A stretch of 64,000 nucleotides of DNA from Rhyzopertha dominica. Lineage: Eukaryota > Arthropoda > Insecta > Coleoptera > Bostrichidae. The first letter of the stretch is position 1. Every line of letters begins with the position of its first letter. Shown one piece after another: positions 1 to 11,691 of this stretch. Where the stretch lies: contig QCXZ01000045.1 of the NCBI GenBank assembly GCA_025024175.1, positions 2,482,649 through 2,546,648 of the forward strand, written 5' to 3'. Made by a program: the position numbers and the translations under genes. The notes below the pieces were generated by a model. It had not been told where the DNA came from and made no database searches. It saw only the letters and a list, made by a program, of their open reading frames with translations.

Positions 1-1031
1 AAACTTTTTTATACTGGCCGTATAGGAGGTTTGAGAAACATGTTAATTTTGGTCAACAGCAAAGAAAAGCACAAGAAAAATACATTTAAAACCTACTATG
101 AAAAAATAATTTTTTGTATTTTTTATTATTAATCGGGTATAAATTATACCATAATTTAATTAGTAAGTCATAGAACATTATTATATTAAAAATATGATAA
201 CCTTTGCGTTCATTACTAAGTTATGTATCATATTTTGAACAATTTCCTGGTATGCTTCTGAAATGTGATCAATATCTTGCAAATGTCCTTGCTGGCAAAG
301 TTTTGATTTAGATAGCCCTATAAGAATTAATCCAGAGAGATTAAATCTGAAGATCTAGCCGATCAAAACAAAAACCAGAATTTATGTTTATGAATTTGAA
401 ACTAGTTTTAAGGTAATCCATAACAGCTACTGTTGACCTATGGCATGTAGCACTGTTGTGTTAAAACCGTATACGTGGACGGTCTTGTAGGTACAGTACG
501 TCCAATTCATTTGTAGATACCACACCACACGTTTGCCTTAAACTAATATTAGTCACGAGTCTTGGTTGTAAAATAGGGATATCTGTCACACCAGCGACAA
601 TTTTCTGAACTGACAGTTCCATTTGAAGAGAGCGTCGCCTCAGTAGAAAAAATATAACTGTTTTATAAAAATCGTTTCTCTTCTAACTCTCCTCGTATGA
701 AAGAGGTAAAATGAAACAGTATATCATATTCTTTCAATGTGTGAGCGAACTGTGGTTTGTATGCATAATATGTATTCCTTTTTAAAATATTTACCATTGT
801 ACCTCTACTTACACTATTACGTTCTTTCTCACAATGCCATTTTTGGGTGTTCTACGAAAGTTTGCATCATTTATAATTTCGCGTTATCATCTGGAACCAG
901 CTTCCGGCGTTTATTATTAAAATTATTCTGAACCCGTCCAGAAGTCTTAAACTTATTTACAATTCTCGTAACTGTTGAATATTTCTGTTCGGATGTGTGT
1001 TGTTAAAAAGCACTGCTGCTTCTCTATGAAT
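1..1031. other. AT-rich sequence without recognisable gene
   Basis: I see no coding signal, repeat or RNA gene. The short open frame near 737-931 has no family resemblance and looks random. Confidence 0.4.
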
Positions 1032-1033
1032 TA

Positions 1034-3187
1034 CTTCCACATCTATCGGATGGAAAGTATTGTATAGCTCATTCGCTTTAAAATGGTCGAAAACGCAAAA
1101 ACAAATTTCTTGTCTGTGTGTCTGTGGTTTTGTTTGTGGACACGATAACTTTCAAAAGACTTAATATATGAACTTGAAATTTGGCAAACGTATAAATCTC
1201 AACTACCCAAAGCGACCTATTGTTTTTGGGATAAGTAGGGTATCGGGAAGGGGGCAAATTTTTATTTTTTTTGTTTTAGTATGTGATTTGTAGCATAACT
1301 GCGATTATTATTCGTTCTTATAAATTCTCGGTGCAGCAAACTCTAGAAGATATTAGCAAAAAAGCGTCACTTAAAAAAACGGTTTTTTCTAAATATCTCT
1401 GAATATATTAAATTTCTCACAAAAAGTGTCTTAGAAAATATTTTGACATTTTTGAAATATTTCTAAAAAACGTATTTTGGATCCTGTTCGTACGATTTTT
1501 TAAAATTTTGGTATTACATAGAAAATCAAATTTCTGATCAGAAAGCACTCTTGTAAATTTTGTTAATAATTTTCGAGTTATTTGGAAAGAACCTATTTTA
1601 AAAATTTATATATTTTTGCTAATATCACGAGGACTGCTCGTCTTAGAAAAAATGTGTAGAGAGAAAAAATGCTCAAAATCTGATTACTATCGTATAGTGT
1701 AAGAAATAAAAACGTAAATGTCATTTCGACAATTGGATGTGGAAGTATTGATTCAATTTGCAGCGGTTTTTTATAACCATCTCCCACAAAATCTGTTTTT
1801 TTTTCACGGCAGACGGATAATATTGGATATCTAACCGTAGTTTTCAGTTAGGATTAACTTTTCTTCATAACGATTGTCAGTACTGCAATAAATAAGGGTA
1901 ATTGACTATTGAGCAAAATGAACACTTTTCGACAAACCTCGTATGCAACTGTAAAAAATTAATATCTGATTATTTCATTTTGTGTTTTAGACTGCCAAAA
2001 CTTTTTTTAACCAATACTTTTTTCATAAAGCCAATAATAAAAAAGTTTACCACATATGGCCGACTTAATTGAAGCTACGATATAAATAAAAAAGCCATAC
2101 GTACTATAAAAATGAGGAATTCTTAATTGATGTTAACATAGAATCGATTTTCAACGTGTGACTTTCTATTACTATTTAGCAACATGATCGTTTCAAAATG
2201 TTAAGTTTTATGTCAAATTAGTTATTGTTACTGGCAAAAAGTGTAATAAGGCATTAAAGATGTTTTCTCTAATTGTCACATGACATTATTGGTCTTATAA
2301 TCCAGGTACCTTACATACCTTGCATACAATAAAATTAGAGATTGCTGAAAAAAATCGCCGCAAATTGAATCAATACTTCCACATCCAACTGTCAAAATGA
2401 CATTTACGTTTTTATTTCTTATATTATAGGACTGGTAATCAGGTTTTGAGCATTTTTCTCTCTACACGTTTTTTCTAAAACAATCAGTCCTCGTGATATT
2501 AGCAAAAATGTATAAATTTTTAAAATAGGTTTTTTTCCAAATAACTCGTAAATTATTAATTTAACTAAAAATTACAAGAGTGCTTTCTGATCAGAAATTA
2601 GATTTTCTATATAATACCAAAATTAAAAAAAAATCGTACGAGTAGGGTCTAAAATAGGTTTTTTGGGAATATTTCGAAGACACTTTTTGTGAGAAATTTT
2701 ATTTCCTATCTGATGGTATTTTCATTTTTTTGAATTCGGAGATATTTAGGAAAAACTGTTTTCTTTAAGTGACGCTTTTTGCTAATATGTTCTAAACAGT
2801 TTGTTGCACCAAAAATTTATAAGAACGAATAATGCTAGCAGTTATACTACTAATCATATTCTAAAATGAAAAAAAAAATAAAAAATAAAAATTTTCAAAA
2901 AGGGTAGTTACCCCCCAATTTCGCTCCCTTCCAGATACCGTACTTACTCCACAAACAATAGGTCGCTTTGGGTAGTTGAGATTTATACGTTTGCCAAATT
3001 TCAAGTTCATATATTAAGTCTTTCGAAAGTTATCGTATATACAAACAAAACCACAGACACAGACAAGAAATTTGTTGTTGCTCAAATGTTTTTTTGCGTT
3101 TTCGACCATTTTAAAGCGAATGAGCAAATAAAAATTTTTGAAAATTTTTTTCGCGATACAATACTTCCCATCCGTTGGATGTGGAAG
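1034..3187. repeat. Foldback element 1 (long inverted repeat, TA flanks)
   Basis: Two inverted arms (about 1034-1790 and 2345-3187) match over most of their length around a roughly 550-bp centre. Both outer ends read CTTCCACATC inwards and are flanked by TA, as expected of a TA-targeting DNA transposon. The terminal bases also form a small palindrome (CTTCCACATCC, three bases, then GGATGGGAAG), and a GGATGTGGAAG copy recurs at the inner side of each arm. No transposase is visible in the centre, so it is non-autonomous. Related single arms lie at 4367-4951 and 37611-39014. Confidence 0.85.
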
Positions 3188-3189
3188 TA

Positions 3190-4364
3190 ATAATAACCAT
3201 TCTTGTAAAATTTTATGTCGCAAACGTGAGGTTAAAAAATGTCAACTAAAGTTATATGCTGATCAGTTATTAGTGTTTCTATTCTGGTGTTAGTTTTTCG
3301 GAAGTTTACTCACAGATTCAGCTGGGCATTGGAAGAAGTAAAAATTTGATATATGTTGGCTTACCCATCTCGCTCAATGAGCTAAAATCCTGCACAAAAC
3401 CACGACCAGCCTCACGCTATCACTGTGTGCGCAAAACCAGCACTGCCGGTAAAATCTCGGAACAATTAGCCCGCAGGGTTTTTAAATGAGCTGCAATTCC
3501 TGTTCGATCGCTAGCCGGTACTGCTCGCAACTTGATACTGTCATTTTGCCGTGCTGGAGGAAATCGGGCGTGCATTAATAATCATTTTTGACGGCAGGGA
3601 GGGCATTAGCATATTCCCATACGCGCTTTGCATTGAAAACAGTGCTATTCGTCGATTGAACTTGACCTATTGGCGAAAACGAACCGAAAGTTGTGACGTT
3701 CAACAATGTTGTAAGAGTAAAAGTGGATTTCTATCCTACGAGTAGCAAGTGATTGTGGGAGATCTCGATTGGATAATACTGATAGAGCGGGAGCTTCTCT
3801 CTGATAATTGACTGTCTGTTGCAGTGAATCAGATCTTGCTTAACTCCTGAAGATACCAGGAAGTGTGATGTTGGCTCGATAAACATAAACAAAGCTTATA
3901 TTTCCACCTTCAAGTAGTTATAAGTTGCTTTCAGTTTGGATGAAAGGAGTAGTTCTTAGTTGTCTTAGAATTTCCCTTATAATTAATTCTTTACCTTCCA
4001 TTAGCTTTAACAAAGGTGATTTACTAGAACTTGAATTAGCTTGTGAGTTATCAGTAGCATGAAACATGGGTGTTGCCCAAAATAAAAACATGCATTCTAG
4101 CAGTTGAGGTTCGCAGGTTAAAAACTGGGTGAAGAGCTAACACAAAATTCACCAAATAAGTTAAATATATGTTCTTTTTACACCATATGATGGCGCCAAC
4201 ATTTCATTTTTATCTCAAAACCGCTCAGTTACCAAAGTCAAATAAAACATTCTTCTATCAAAGTTATAAAAGAAGCAAAAAGATACAAAGCAAACGCAAA
4301 CATGTTTAGTATTACCATTGAGTTCATTATTATGTAATCAAATGTATTGCTGACTTGCCATAAT
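3190..4364. other. No recognisable gene
   Basis: Unassigned sequence between two copies of the foldback family. A 64-codon open frame near 3551 shows no known domain. Confidence 0.35.
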
Positions 4365-4366
4365 TA

Positions 4367-4951
4367 CTTCCACATCCAACGGGTGGGAAGTATATTATCA
4401 CGCTTTAAAATGGTCGAAAACGTAAAAAAACGAAAATTGAGCAAAAAAATTTCTTGTCGGTGTGTCGGTGTGTGTCTGTGTGTATGTGGTTTTTATTTGT
4501 AGACACGATAACTTTGGAAAGACTTAATATATGAACTTAAAATTTGGCGAACGTATAGATCTCAACTATCCAAAGCGACCTATTATTTTTGGAGTAAGTA
4601 GGGTTTCAGGAAGGAGGCGAAATTGGGGAGTAACTACCCTCTTTGCAAATTTTTATTTTTTTATTTTTTTTTCGTTTTAGTATGTGATTAGCAGTATAAC
4701 TGCGAGTATTATTCGTACTTATAAATTTTCGGCGCAGCAAATTGTTTAGAAAATATTAGCAAGAAAGCGTCACTTAAAGAAAACGGTTTTACCTAAATAT
4801 CTCCAAATATATTTAATATATTCAAAAAATGAAAATACCGTCAGATAGGAAATAAAATTTCTCACAAAAAGTTTCTTAGAAAATTTATTCCAAAATTATG
4901 ACATTTCCGAAATATTTCCAAAAAAAAAATTTTTTCCCTGTTCGTGGGATA
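4367..4951 (+). repeat. Solo arm of foldback family 1
   Basis: Starts after TA with CTTCCACATCC and follows the left arm of the 1034-3187 element through the shared block with 'ctcaactatccaaagcgacc' and 'gggagtaactaccct'. Homology stops around the 'ccctgttcgtgg' segment, so the copy is truncated at its inner end. It is in the same orientation as the left arm. Confidence 0.8.
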
Positions 4952-6138
4952 ATTAATAAATACTTCACTTGATTCCAAACGTAAGCGATCGGGCATTTTT
5001 TTGCAGAACGAGCAGTCACATGGGCGACGTGGCAACGGTGCAAAAGCTTGCAAAGATTTTGTTAGCTCTTCACTTGGGACGGTGTTATAATATATAAGCT
5101 AGAAATGAAGTGAACATTTCTTCGCATTAAATTTGAACACATTATGAGCCGGTTTCTCTTCTCTAAGCTAAAATCAACCCTGATTTTAAAATCTAAACCA
5201 ATCACATACCTCAATTTAAAGTATTTTCATGGTTACTGGGTTAAGTTTAGCACACATCTCACATCATCAACTTTAACAAAGAGAAGAGAAACAGATCGTA
5301 TGTGTTTAAAGATAAAAGATAATGAAGTATTTTTCAATGTTAATATAGTTTATTAGAATTTATTGATATCACTTTAGATAGGTACAGATTTCAGGGGAAG
5401 CGGCACTTCACTAACTTTACCTGCCGTCATTGCTTTCTAGTGGCGGAGTAAAAAGAGGTTTGTGTTGTGTTGAGTATAATTTTTATATTAATTTAGTGCA
5501 TTTAGTGCAATATTACTGCATAATGCGCCAATCAACGTAAGAGCGTTCGCCAGCTGGCAGCAATTAATCTGCAATAAGTTTTATGGTTATTTTTACGATA
5601 GGCCAGCTGGACACCAGCGCTAATCCGTTTACTTTCTTATATACATACATAGAGAATTTTAAATCATCACCAGATGCTAATCACTACAGCTGCAGGTATC
5701 CCCTTCAGTTTTGCATTGCATTCTTATTCAGGAAAATAAGTACGCGAGAAATGGTAGAATTGCAAAATATTAAACGGAAAACATGTAGTCAAAAAATATA
5801 AACATTATTCTTGTACTTTCACTCTTACAAAACACTGTTCGATGTCTTAGTCGCTTAAAATTTTAAATAAATCGATGGGGACGATCCACTGCAAACAATA
5901 CTTTTACATGCAATAAAATTCGAAGAAAAACTCAGTCGCTTAATCTTGGAATCTAGAGACTTATTGCGGATTAGGATTAGGATAGCTTAGGACAGCCCCC
6001 ATTTGTTAAAATATGACATTAGTATATGGAAAAATGCAAAGTACTAATCAGACTCAAAGAACAGAGATAAGGACCTGTCAGGATGGTAAAAAGGTTTGTT
6101 TCTGATAAAATAAAATGTTATTGTTGGAATCACTGCTA
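4952..6138. other. No recognisable gene
   Basis: No domain, repeat unit or RNA gene recognised. Short open frames at 5144 and 5583 look random. Confidence 0.35.
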
Positions 6139-7083
6139 TATAGGGACTTATACTCTAAAGCGCTCCGTTTCAGAGATGCAACCCTTAGAAGTTGTAATTA
6201 AACAACCAATTTGTTTTGAAAATTTAAATAATCGAGAAATATTCAAATCTGAAATTTCAGAAATTATCTTAGCTATAGAAGGGCTTGATTTCAGACACAT
6301 ATTCATGTTCTTAATTTCACTGAGGGGTAGAAAACTTAACGGTAGTTACCCTTCTCCTCTCAACAACTTTTCATCCCTTAGTGGTTTCACAGTTCTGGCC
6401 TGACTTTGAAATTATCATTCTTCTTGCACAAAAAAGACTCGTTTTGTATGACGATAAGAATTACCGTTTTCGAGATAAACGACATTTTATTCGAACATGT
6501 TAAACAGAAATGGCATATTCGAATCACATCAGCAATGCAATGCCAAATGAAACAAACGATATTACGGTTACAAATACATAAAATTTATTCAGATTCCGGT
6601 TTACAGTCAATCATGGCTAGTCTGTTTACACACGCTGAATATGCCGATGTGTATGGTACAACTACCACACAGTGTGTAAGCACACTAGGAATGGATTCGA
6701 ATATCCCATTTTCGTTTAAGCATGTTCGAATAAAATGTCGTTTATCTCGAAAACGGTAATTCTTATCGTCATACAAAACGAGCCTTTTTTGTGCAAGAAG
6801 AATGATAATTTCAAAAATTAGGACAGAACCGTGAACCACTAAGATATGAAAAGTTATTGAGAAGAAAAGGGTAACCATCCTTAAGTTTTCTGCCCCTCAG
6901 TGAATGCAAGAAATGAAAATGTGTCTGCAATCAGGCCCTTCTATAGCTAAGATAATTTCCAGAATTTCAAATTTGAATATTTCTAGATACCTACTTAGAT
7001 ATTTTAGAAAAATTGGTGGTTTAATTACAACTTCTAAGGGTTGTATCTCCGATATGAAACGCTTTAGGGTAATAAGTCGGTAC
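6139..7083. repeat. Foldback element 2 (inverted repeat)
   Basis: The left arm (about 6139-6510) and right arm (about 6715-7083) are reverse complements with scattered mismatches. They share, for example, 'caacccttagaagttgtaat', 'tagctatagaagggc' and 'gtgcaagaagaatgataatt'. The loop is about 200 bp. No coding capacity or clear target duplication is visible. The right arm abuts the 5' edge of the LINE, so its outer boundary may be truncated. It is unrelated in sequence to foldback 1. Confidence 0.8.
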
Positions 7084-7109
7084 CAGTTTTTTTTTGTTCA
7101 GAATTGTAA

Positions 7110-9470
7110 AGACCACTATTTCCCAAAATATTGTCAAACGAATATGCCGAGCAGCCACCGATAGAGATGGGACACCCTAATGATATGGCTAGAGCCTTAG
7201 TGCTAAAAATTAGGAGGGCAATGGATGCCTCGATTCCAAAGGTACGTAGAAATACGACCAAAACACGTAGTCGGTGGTCTGACAGACTAACGGAACTAAG
7301 AAAGGAAGCAAGAAGAAAAAGGAAGCAATATCAGAGAGCCCTGACAGCAGACGAGAGGGAAGAGGGTTTGCAGGATTACAGGCGAGCGAAACGAGCCTAT
7401 GAAAAGGAGCTGTGGGAGGAGAAAGCGCGCTCATGGAGCGAATTTATCGGAAGCTGCATGGAAAGGGACGTATGGGGAATGCCGTACAAACTAGTAAGTG
7501 AACGAGTAAAAACATCTGAAGGGTTGTCTACCCTTCGCACAAGCGAAGGTACTATGACGAAGGACTGGAGAGAGACAATGGAAGTATTGATGGACACACT
7601 GTTGCCATCCGATTCTCCGCAAGGCGAGAGTGCCCTGCAGGAGAGTCTGAGATTGGAAATGGCTGGAGAGTACGGTGCGAACCATACGAGCCCACCTTTC
7701 AGCAGAGAGGAGGTGTTGGCTGCCGTGAATATGCTGAAGAAGANAAAGGCTCCGGGACTGGACGAGATACAGGCGGAGGTGCTACACTTTCTGAAAGAGG
7801 AAATAGCTGGGGATCTCCTTGCAGTGTTCAATCGCTGTTTGACACGGAGGAAATTCCCCAACGTCTGGAAAAGAGCGGACCTGGTCGTGCTATACAAGGG
7901 TGGAGACAAAGATCCGGAGGCGGCGAAGTCATACCGACCGATCTGCCTCCTAAGCAACCTCGGGAAGACACTAGAAAGATTAGTCTGTGGAAGACTAAAA
8001 CAACACAGGCAAGAGATGGGGTTGCTCCACCCGGACCAGTACGGATTCAGGCCTGGCCGATCAACAGAGAACGCGCTGAACAGGTTGGTGCGGGAAGTCG
8101 AAAGTGTAGACACCAAACACGCGCTCGTGATATTTGTGGACATCGCGGGTGCGTTTGACAATTTATGGTGGCCATCCCTGTTTAAAGAACTGCGGGACAT
8201 GCGGTGCCCGGGTGATGTGTATGGACTCTTAAAAAGTTACTGTCAGGACAGGTATGTGATCATGCGGTGTCCTGGTGACGAGGTATCAAAGTGCGCGACC
8301 AAAGGGTGTCCTCAGGGATCGATCTGCGGACCGGTCTTCTGGGACATCATAATGGACAAGCTACTGAGATCAATTGGCAGTGGAAACAGTGTCAGGTCGA
8401 CGATAGCCTATGCGGACGACCTGGCACTCCTGATAGAGGGAAATTCCAGAGCAGACTTGGAAAGGAAAGCCGGAATGGCTATGACTGAGTTGGACGCGTG
8501 GTGCAAGGAAAACAAAATGTGCATAGCGACAAATAAAACGCACTATGCACTTTTGAAAGGAAGTCTTGGAAGAGATCCCATTTTCAAACTAAACGGGGAA
8601 AATATAAGACGAAGCGCCACGACGACCTACTTGGGAATAGCAATAGACGAAAAGAGGACCTTCCTCAGCCATGTACAAACAGCAAGTGGAAAAGCGTCCC
8701 GGCTGATGCACAAAATCGCCAGAATGGCGACAAGTGAATACAGAATGCCACTGGGAACAGTAAAGATCTATATGAACGCGGTAATGGCATCTATAGCCGG
8801 GTACGGATCAAGCGTCTGGGCACATCGCCTTCTGTTAGTCAAACCGAAGGCGGTGATGCGAAGAGCACAAAGGGGGGTACTGGTGCGGCTGTCCGGGGCC
8901 TTCTCGACGATTTCGTTCGAGGCACTGGCGGTCGTGATGGATGTGCTACCCCTAGATTTGGAGATTAGGAAAAGGGCTGCCGGGTACTGGCTGAGGCAGG
9001 GAGAGATGGAAAGGGTGCGCGGTGTCCTAGGGGGTGTGCAGGCGCGCTCGAAGGCCGAGATCTCAAGCGTAATATGGGAAGAATGGGAAAGAGAGTGGCA
9101 AAGTTGTGAGAAAGGGGAGAGACTGAGGTCCTTCTTCCCCACGATAGCGCACAGACGGAACTTGGACCACATAAACCCAACCCCGGGCTTGGTCCATTTT
9201 CTAAGCGGACACGGACCATATGGCGTCAACCTACACAGATTTGGAAGGAAGGAAGACGAGACATGTGAATGCGGGGATAGAGGAACGCCGGAACATATGT
9301 TGTATCTGTGTCCGTTGGCAGATCCGGAGGTGGAAGGCTTGAGAAGGAGGCTTGGAGACGCGGACACTGCTGGGATGCTGCGCGATCCTGAGAGAACAAG
9401 GATCCTGGGCAAACTGGCAGACAAAGTGTCGCTAGTGGAAAAGGGAAAATACGAAAGACGGAGACAATAA
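7110..9470 (+). CDS. LINE ORF2 fragment: reverse transcriptase with C-terminal zinc knuckle (R1-like)
   Basis: A single open frame of about 785 codons, opened after a stop at 7107 and ending TAA. The natural start is lost, because the frame begins in the basic linker that follows the endonuclease domain in R1-clade proteins. Counting residues from 7131, RT motif A is near 334 (FVDIAGAFDNLWWP), motif B near 391 (KGCPQGSICGP) and the catalytic YADD near 426. A C-terminal CxCx7Hx4C knuckle lies at about 712-727. These are hallmarks of LINE polymerases that reverse-transcribe their own RNA at the target. The frame has no stop or frameshift, only one N at 7744, and is richer in GC than the flanks. 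That points to a recent insertion. Clade assignment is from motif style only. Confidence 0.9.
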   Translation, partial: RPLFPKILSNEYAEQPPIEMGHPNDMARALVLKIRRAMDASIPKVRRNTTKTRSRWSDRLTELRKEARRKRKQYQRALTADEREEGLQDYRRAKRAYEKELWEEKARSWSEFIGSCMERDVWGMPYKLVSERVKTSEGLSTLRTSEGTMTKDWRETMEVLMDTLLPSDSPQGESALQESLRLEMAGEYGANHTSPPFSREEVLAAVNMLKKXKAPGLDEIQAEVLHFLKEEIAGDLLAVFNRCLTRRKFPNVWKRADLVVLYKGGDKDPEAAKSYRPICLLSNLGKTLERLVCGRLKQHRQEMGLLHPDQYGFRPGRSTENALNRLVREVESVDTKHALVIFVDIAGAFDNLWWPSLFKELRDMRCPGDVYGLLKSYCQDRYVIMRCPGDEVSKCATKGCPQGSICGPVFWDIIMDKLLRSIGSGNSVRSTIAYADDLALLIEGNSRADLERKAGMAMTELDAWCKENKMCIATNKTHYALLKGSLGRDPIFKLNGENIRRSATTTYLGIAIDEKRTFLSHVQTASGKASRLMHKIARMATSEYRMPLGTVKIYMNAVMASIAGYGSSVWAHRLLLVKPKAVMRRAQRGVLVRLSGAFSTISFEALAVVMDVLPLDLEIRKRAAGYWLRQGEMERVRGVLGGVQARSKAEISSVIWEEWEREWQSCEKGERLRSFFPTIAHRRNLDHINPTPGLVHFLSGHGPYGVNLHRFGRKEDETCECGDRGTPEHMLYLCPLADPEVEGLRRRLGDADTAGMLRDPERTRILGKLADKVSLVEKGKYERRRQ

Positions 9471-9741
9471 GTTGCGGACCGAGGACGACGCCGGAAACCG
9501 GTATCTCCTCTGGAGACAGCACAAATAACAGGCGAGGAGATGCTCATGGACCGTGGGCGACTGCTGGTAGCCAGAAGCCCCCGCGGAGCGCCGGAGCATC
9601 ACCGGGAATGTCGTAGCGTAAGTTTAGAATAGGAATTTAGTTGATTAGGTATGTTATAACCAACCACTAACCAGTAGATTTAGGGAATGGAATGCACGGC
9701 AATGGGATAATGTTAACTAACAAAATTGTGAATGTGGTATG

Positions 9742-9786
<45 letters not shown>
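9742..9786 (+). repeat. Poly(A) tract, 45 bases
   Basis: An uninterrupted A run 271 bases after the LINE stop codon. It is either the true 3' tail or an internal A-run upstream of the second tract. Confidence 0.85.
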
Positions 9787-9790
<4 letters not shown>

Positions 9791-9990
9791 TGGGAACAAA
9801 CGGTCTATAAGAACATCTAAAGCGCCACCTCCTCGAGGTTAGGGACGGAAACGAAGCCTAGGTCCCGTCCTCGGGGCGAAATAAAAATCCTAGGCACGGC
9901 TAAGGCGTACAGACCAATAAAATAAAAGTGAAAATACGGTCTGTTGTAAATTTTCAGGTAACAGACCTAAAAAAAGGGGTTATGAAAATG

Positions 9991-10018
<28 letters not shown>
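9991..10018 (+). repeat. Poly(A) tract, 28 bases
   Basis: A second A run about 205 bases after the first. The next base begins the transposase remnant, so this is the better candidate for the LINE/host junction. Confidence 0.85.
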
Positions 10019-10023
<5 letters not shown>

Positions 10024-10566
10024 CAGCCAAAAGTTCAAAGGTGTTAAATCGCAAGAGCGCGGCGGGCAGTTCCGGTCCCCAGACCGGGAGATGACATGGC
10101 CGGAAAAAGACACTTACAAGAGGTTCATTGTTTCACGGAAGGTATGGTAAGTAGCACCGTCCTGCTCGAACTGCATGACGTCGAGAACAATATCTACCAA
10201 TTGAGGCACAAAAAACTCGGTAAACATGCCACGGTAACTGCACTGATGAGCTGTAATGACAGCGAAATAGTACTATCTGCAGTTGGTTGAGGTGTAGACA
10301 CCACAGCATAGACATGCATTTTAATACCACGGTAACGTTCGCCATTCACTGTTACTGCATTATCTGCCTCGTTTTCAAAGAAAAACGGCCCAATGGTGCC
10401 TCCCGTTCACATTGCACACCAAACAGTGACACGCTTTGGATGCATTTTTTTTCTCATGAATCATTCTTGGATTTTCTAAGCCCCAAATGCGGCAGTTTTG
10501 CCTATTTATCAAGCCATCGAGGTGAAAATGGGCCTCATCACTGAATATGAGTTTGTCTGCAAAATC

Positions 10567-11426
10567 ACAGTATAATAAAGGAACCAGTAAAATCACTCCC
10601 CACGTTTCTTGGGGTTAAATTTATACAACGACTGATCAGTAAGAGCAGAATGCAGGCATACTATTGGTTGTTCTCCGTGTCGGGACTTGCTCGTTACCCT
10701 AGCAACGTACGCGCACGTGTTTAGCATAGTGTAAACAAAAACATATGTTCTGTGCATACTGCTTGCCTACACAGGGGTAGCGAGAACGTTACGTTAACGG
10801 TGATTGAGGTTAAATCCATTTTGATGGGATTTTTCTAATTACTTTATGATTGTTGCAATAGTTTTGAGTAAAGAAATGCACCAAATGATAAATATGGTTT
10901 AGCATAGCGGAATATAAACCTCCTTGGTTAGAAAGAAACAATAAAAGGTGTAGATATCCATTTTGATGGTTCACTTTAGATACTATTGAATTCTGGAATG
11001 CAGGTACTCAAAGTAGGTGTATAGTGTTGAGGTCAAAAGGTTAAAAAAGAAATAATATAATTTTTAAAACTAATTATACATACAAAATTGGTTTTTATAT
11101 TATCCTATGCACAAGCCAAAGTGGAATAAATATTTGTCACGAAGTGCTGTAACATGTTTATGGAACAGAAACATCAAAGTTATATTTGGATTAGGCAACT
11201 ACAGACGCGTTGACGCGTACAACTACAACCACTTCCATATAACCGCCAACGTCAACTACCAACGATCAGGATTGCCACGTTGCCAGATGTATTGGCGCAT
11301 TTGTCCGCGATATACATCATGTAGACTGCTCACAGTAGGTAGTACGTAGTCACTAATCCTTTAGAGCAATTTAATGGTCTATGAATTGTAATTACTACAT
11401 AACAGGTGCGTAAAATTATAAAACTA

Positions 11427-11458
<32 letters not shown>

Positions 11459-11691
11459 CACAATATATCGTGCGTAACAGCAACAAATACAGATAATTCT
11501 GAAGTAAAACTGTGCATGCTGGCAATAGCGCGGAAATTACTGTTTATTGTAAACAAAGCGTGGGGCAATTGCTCTGACCAATCAGAACGCAGAGCTCTGC
11601 CAAGCTTGAAAACGTTTATTGGAAATCTGAGTCCCCTCGAGATCAAAGGTGCCGACAAAGAGTGAACATACTGGTTCTTTATTATACTGTG
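10567..11691. mobile_element. Non-autonomous hAT-like element, 1.1 kb
   Basis: The ends are inverted repeats of CACAGTATAATAAAG followed by (G)AACCAGT, and the element is flanked by the direct repeat GCAAAATC (10559-10566 and 11692-11699). An 8-bp duplication and a CA-starting inverted terminal repeat fit the hAT superfamily. Removing it rejoins the transposase frame on both sides at a matching residue, which confirms the boundaries. No transposase is visible inside. It contains a (TAA) microsatellite. The duplication could be counted as 7 or 8 bp because one terminal C is shared. Confidence 0.8.
11428..11458 (+). repeat. (TAA)n microsatellite
   Basis: About ten TAA units inside the hAT-like element. 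Confidence 0.9.

Larger units (their letters stand above)
7084..10018 (+). mobile_element. 5'-truncated non-LTR retrotransposon, R1 clade-like
   Basis: The element consists of the last part of ORF2 (7110-9470), a GC-richer 3' UTR and one or two poly(A) tracts (9742-9786 and 9991-10018). ORF1 and the endonuclease half of ORF2 are missing, typical of incomplete target-primed reverse transcription. The right edge ends inside a transposase gene read on the other strand (10019 onward), so the LINE or its tail landed in that gene. The left edge is against the foldback 2 arm, and I could not find a matching target duplication. The 7084 boundary is approximate. Confidence 0.8.

Noticed and set aside
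3845..3870. CTGAAGA followed by AGGAAG, a possible hammerhead
   Set aside because: There is no GAAA after a stem II hairpin and no flanking stem I pairing.
6406..6878. Overlapping open frames of 117 (plus) and 97 (minus) codons
   Set aside because: They span the arms and loop of foldback 2; symmetry of the inverted repeat creates frames on both strands and neither resembles a protein family.
7397..9547. Long minus-strand frames opposite the LINE RT (267 and 259 codons)
   Set aside because: They are antisense shadows of the GC-richer RT gene; the translations show no domain while the plus strand has all RT motifs.
11107..11349. 80-codon plus frame
   Set aside because: It lies inside the hAT-like element, has no domain and no transposase similarity.
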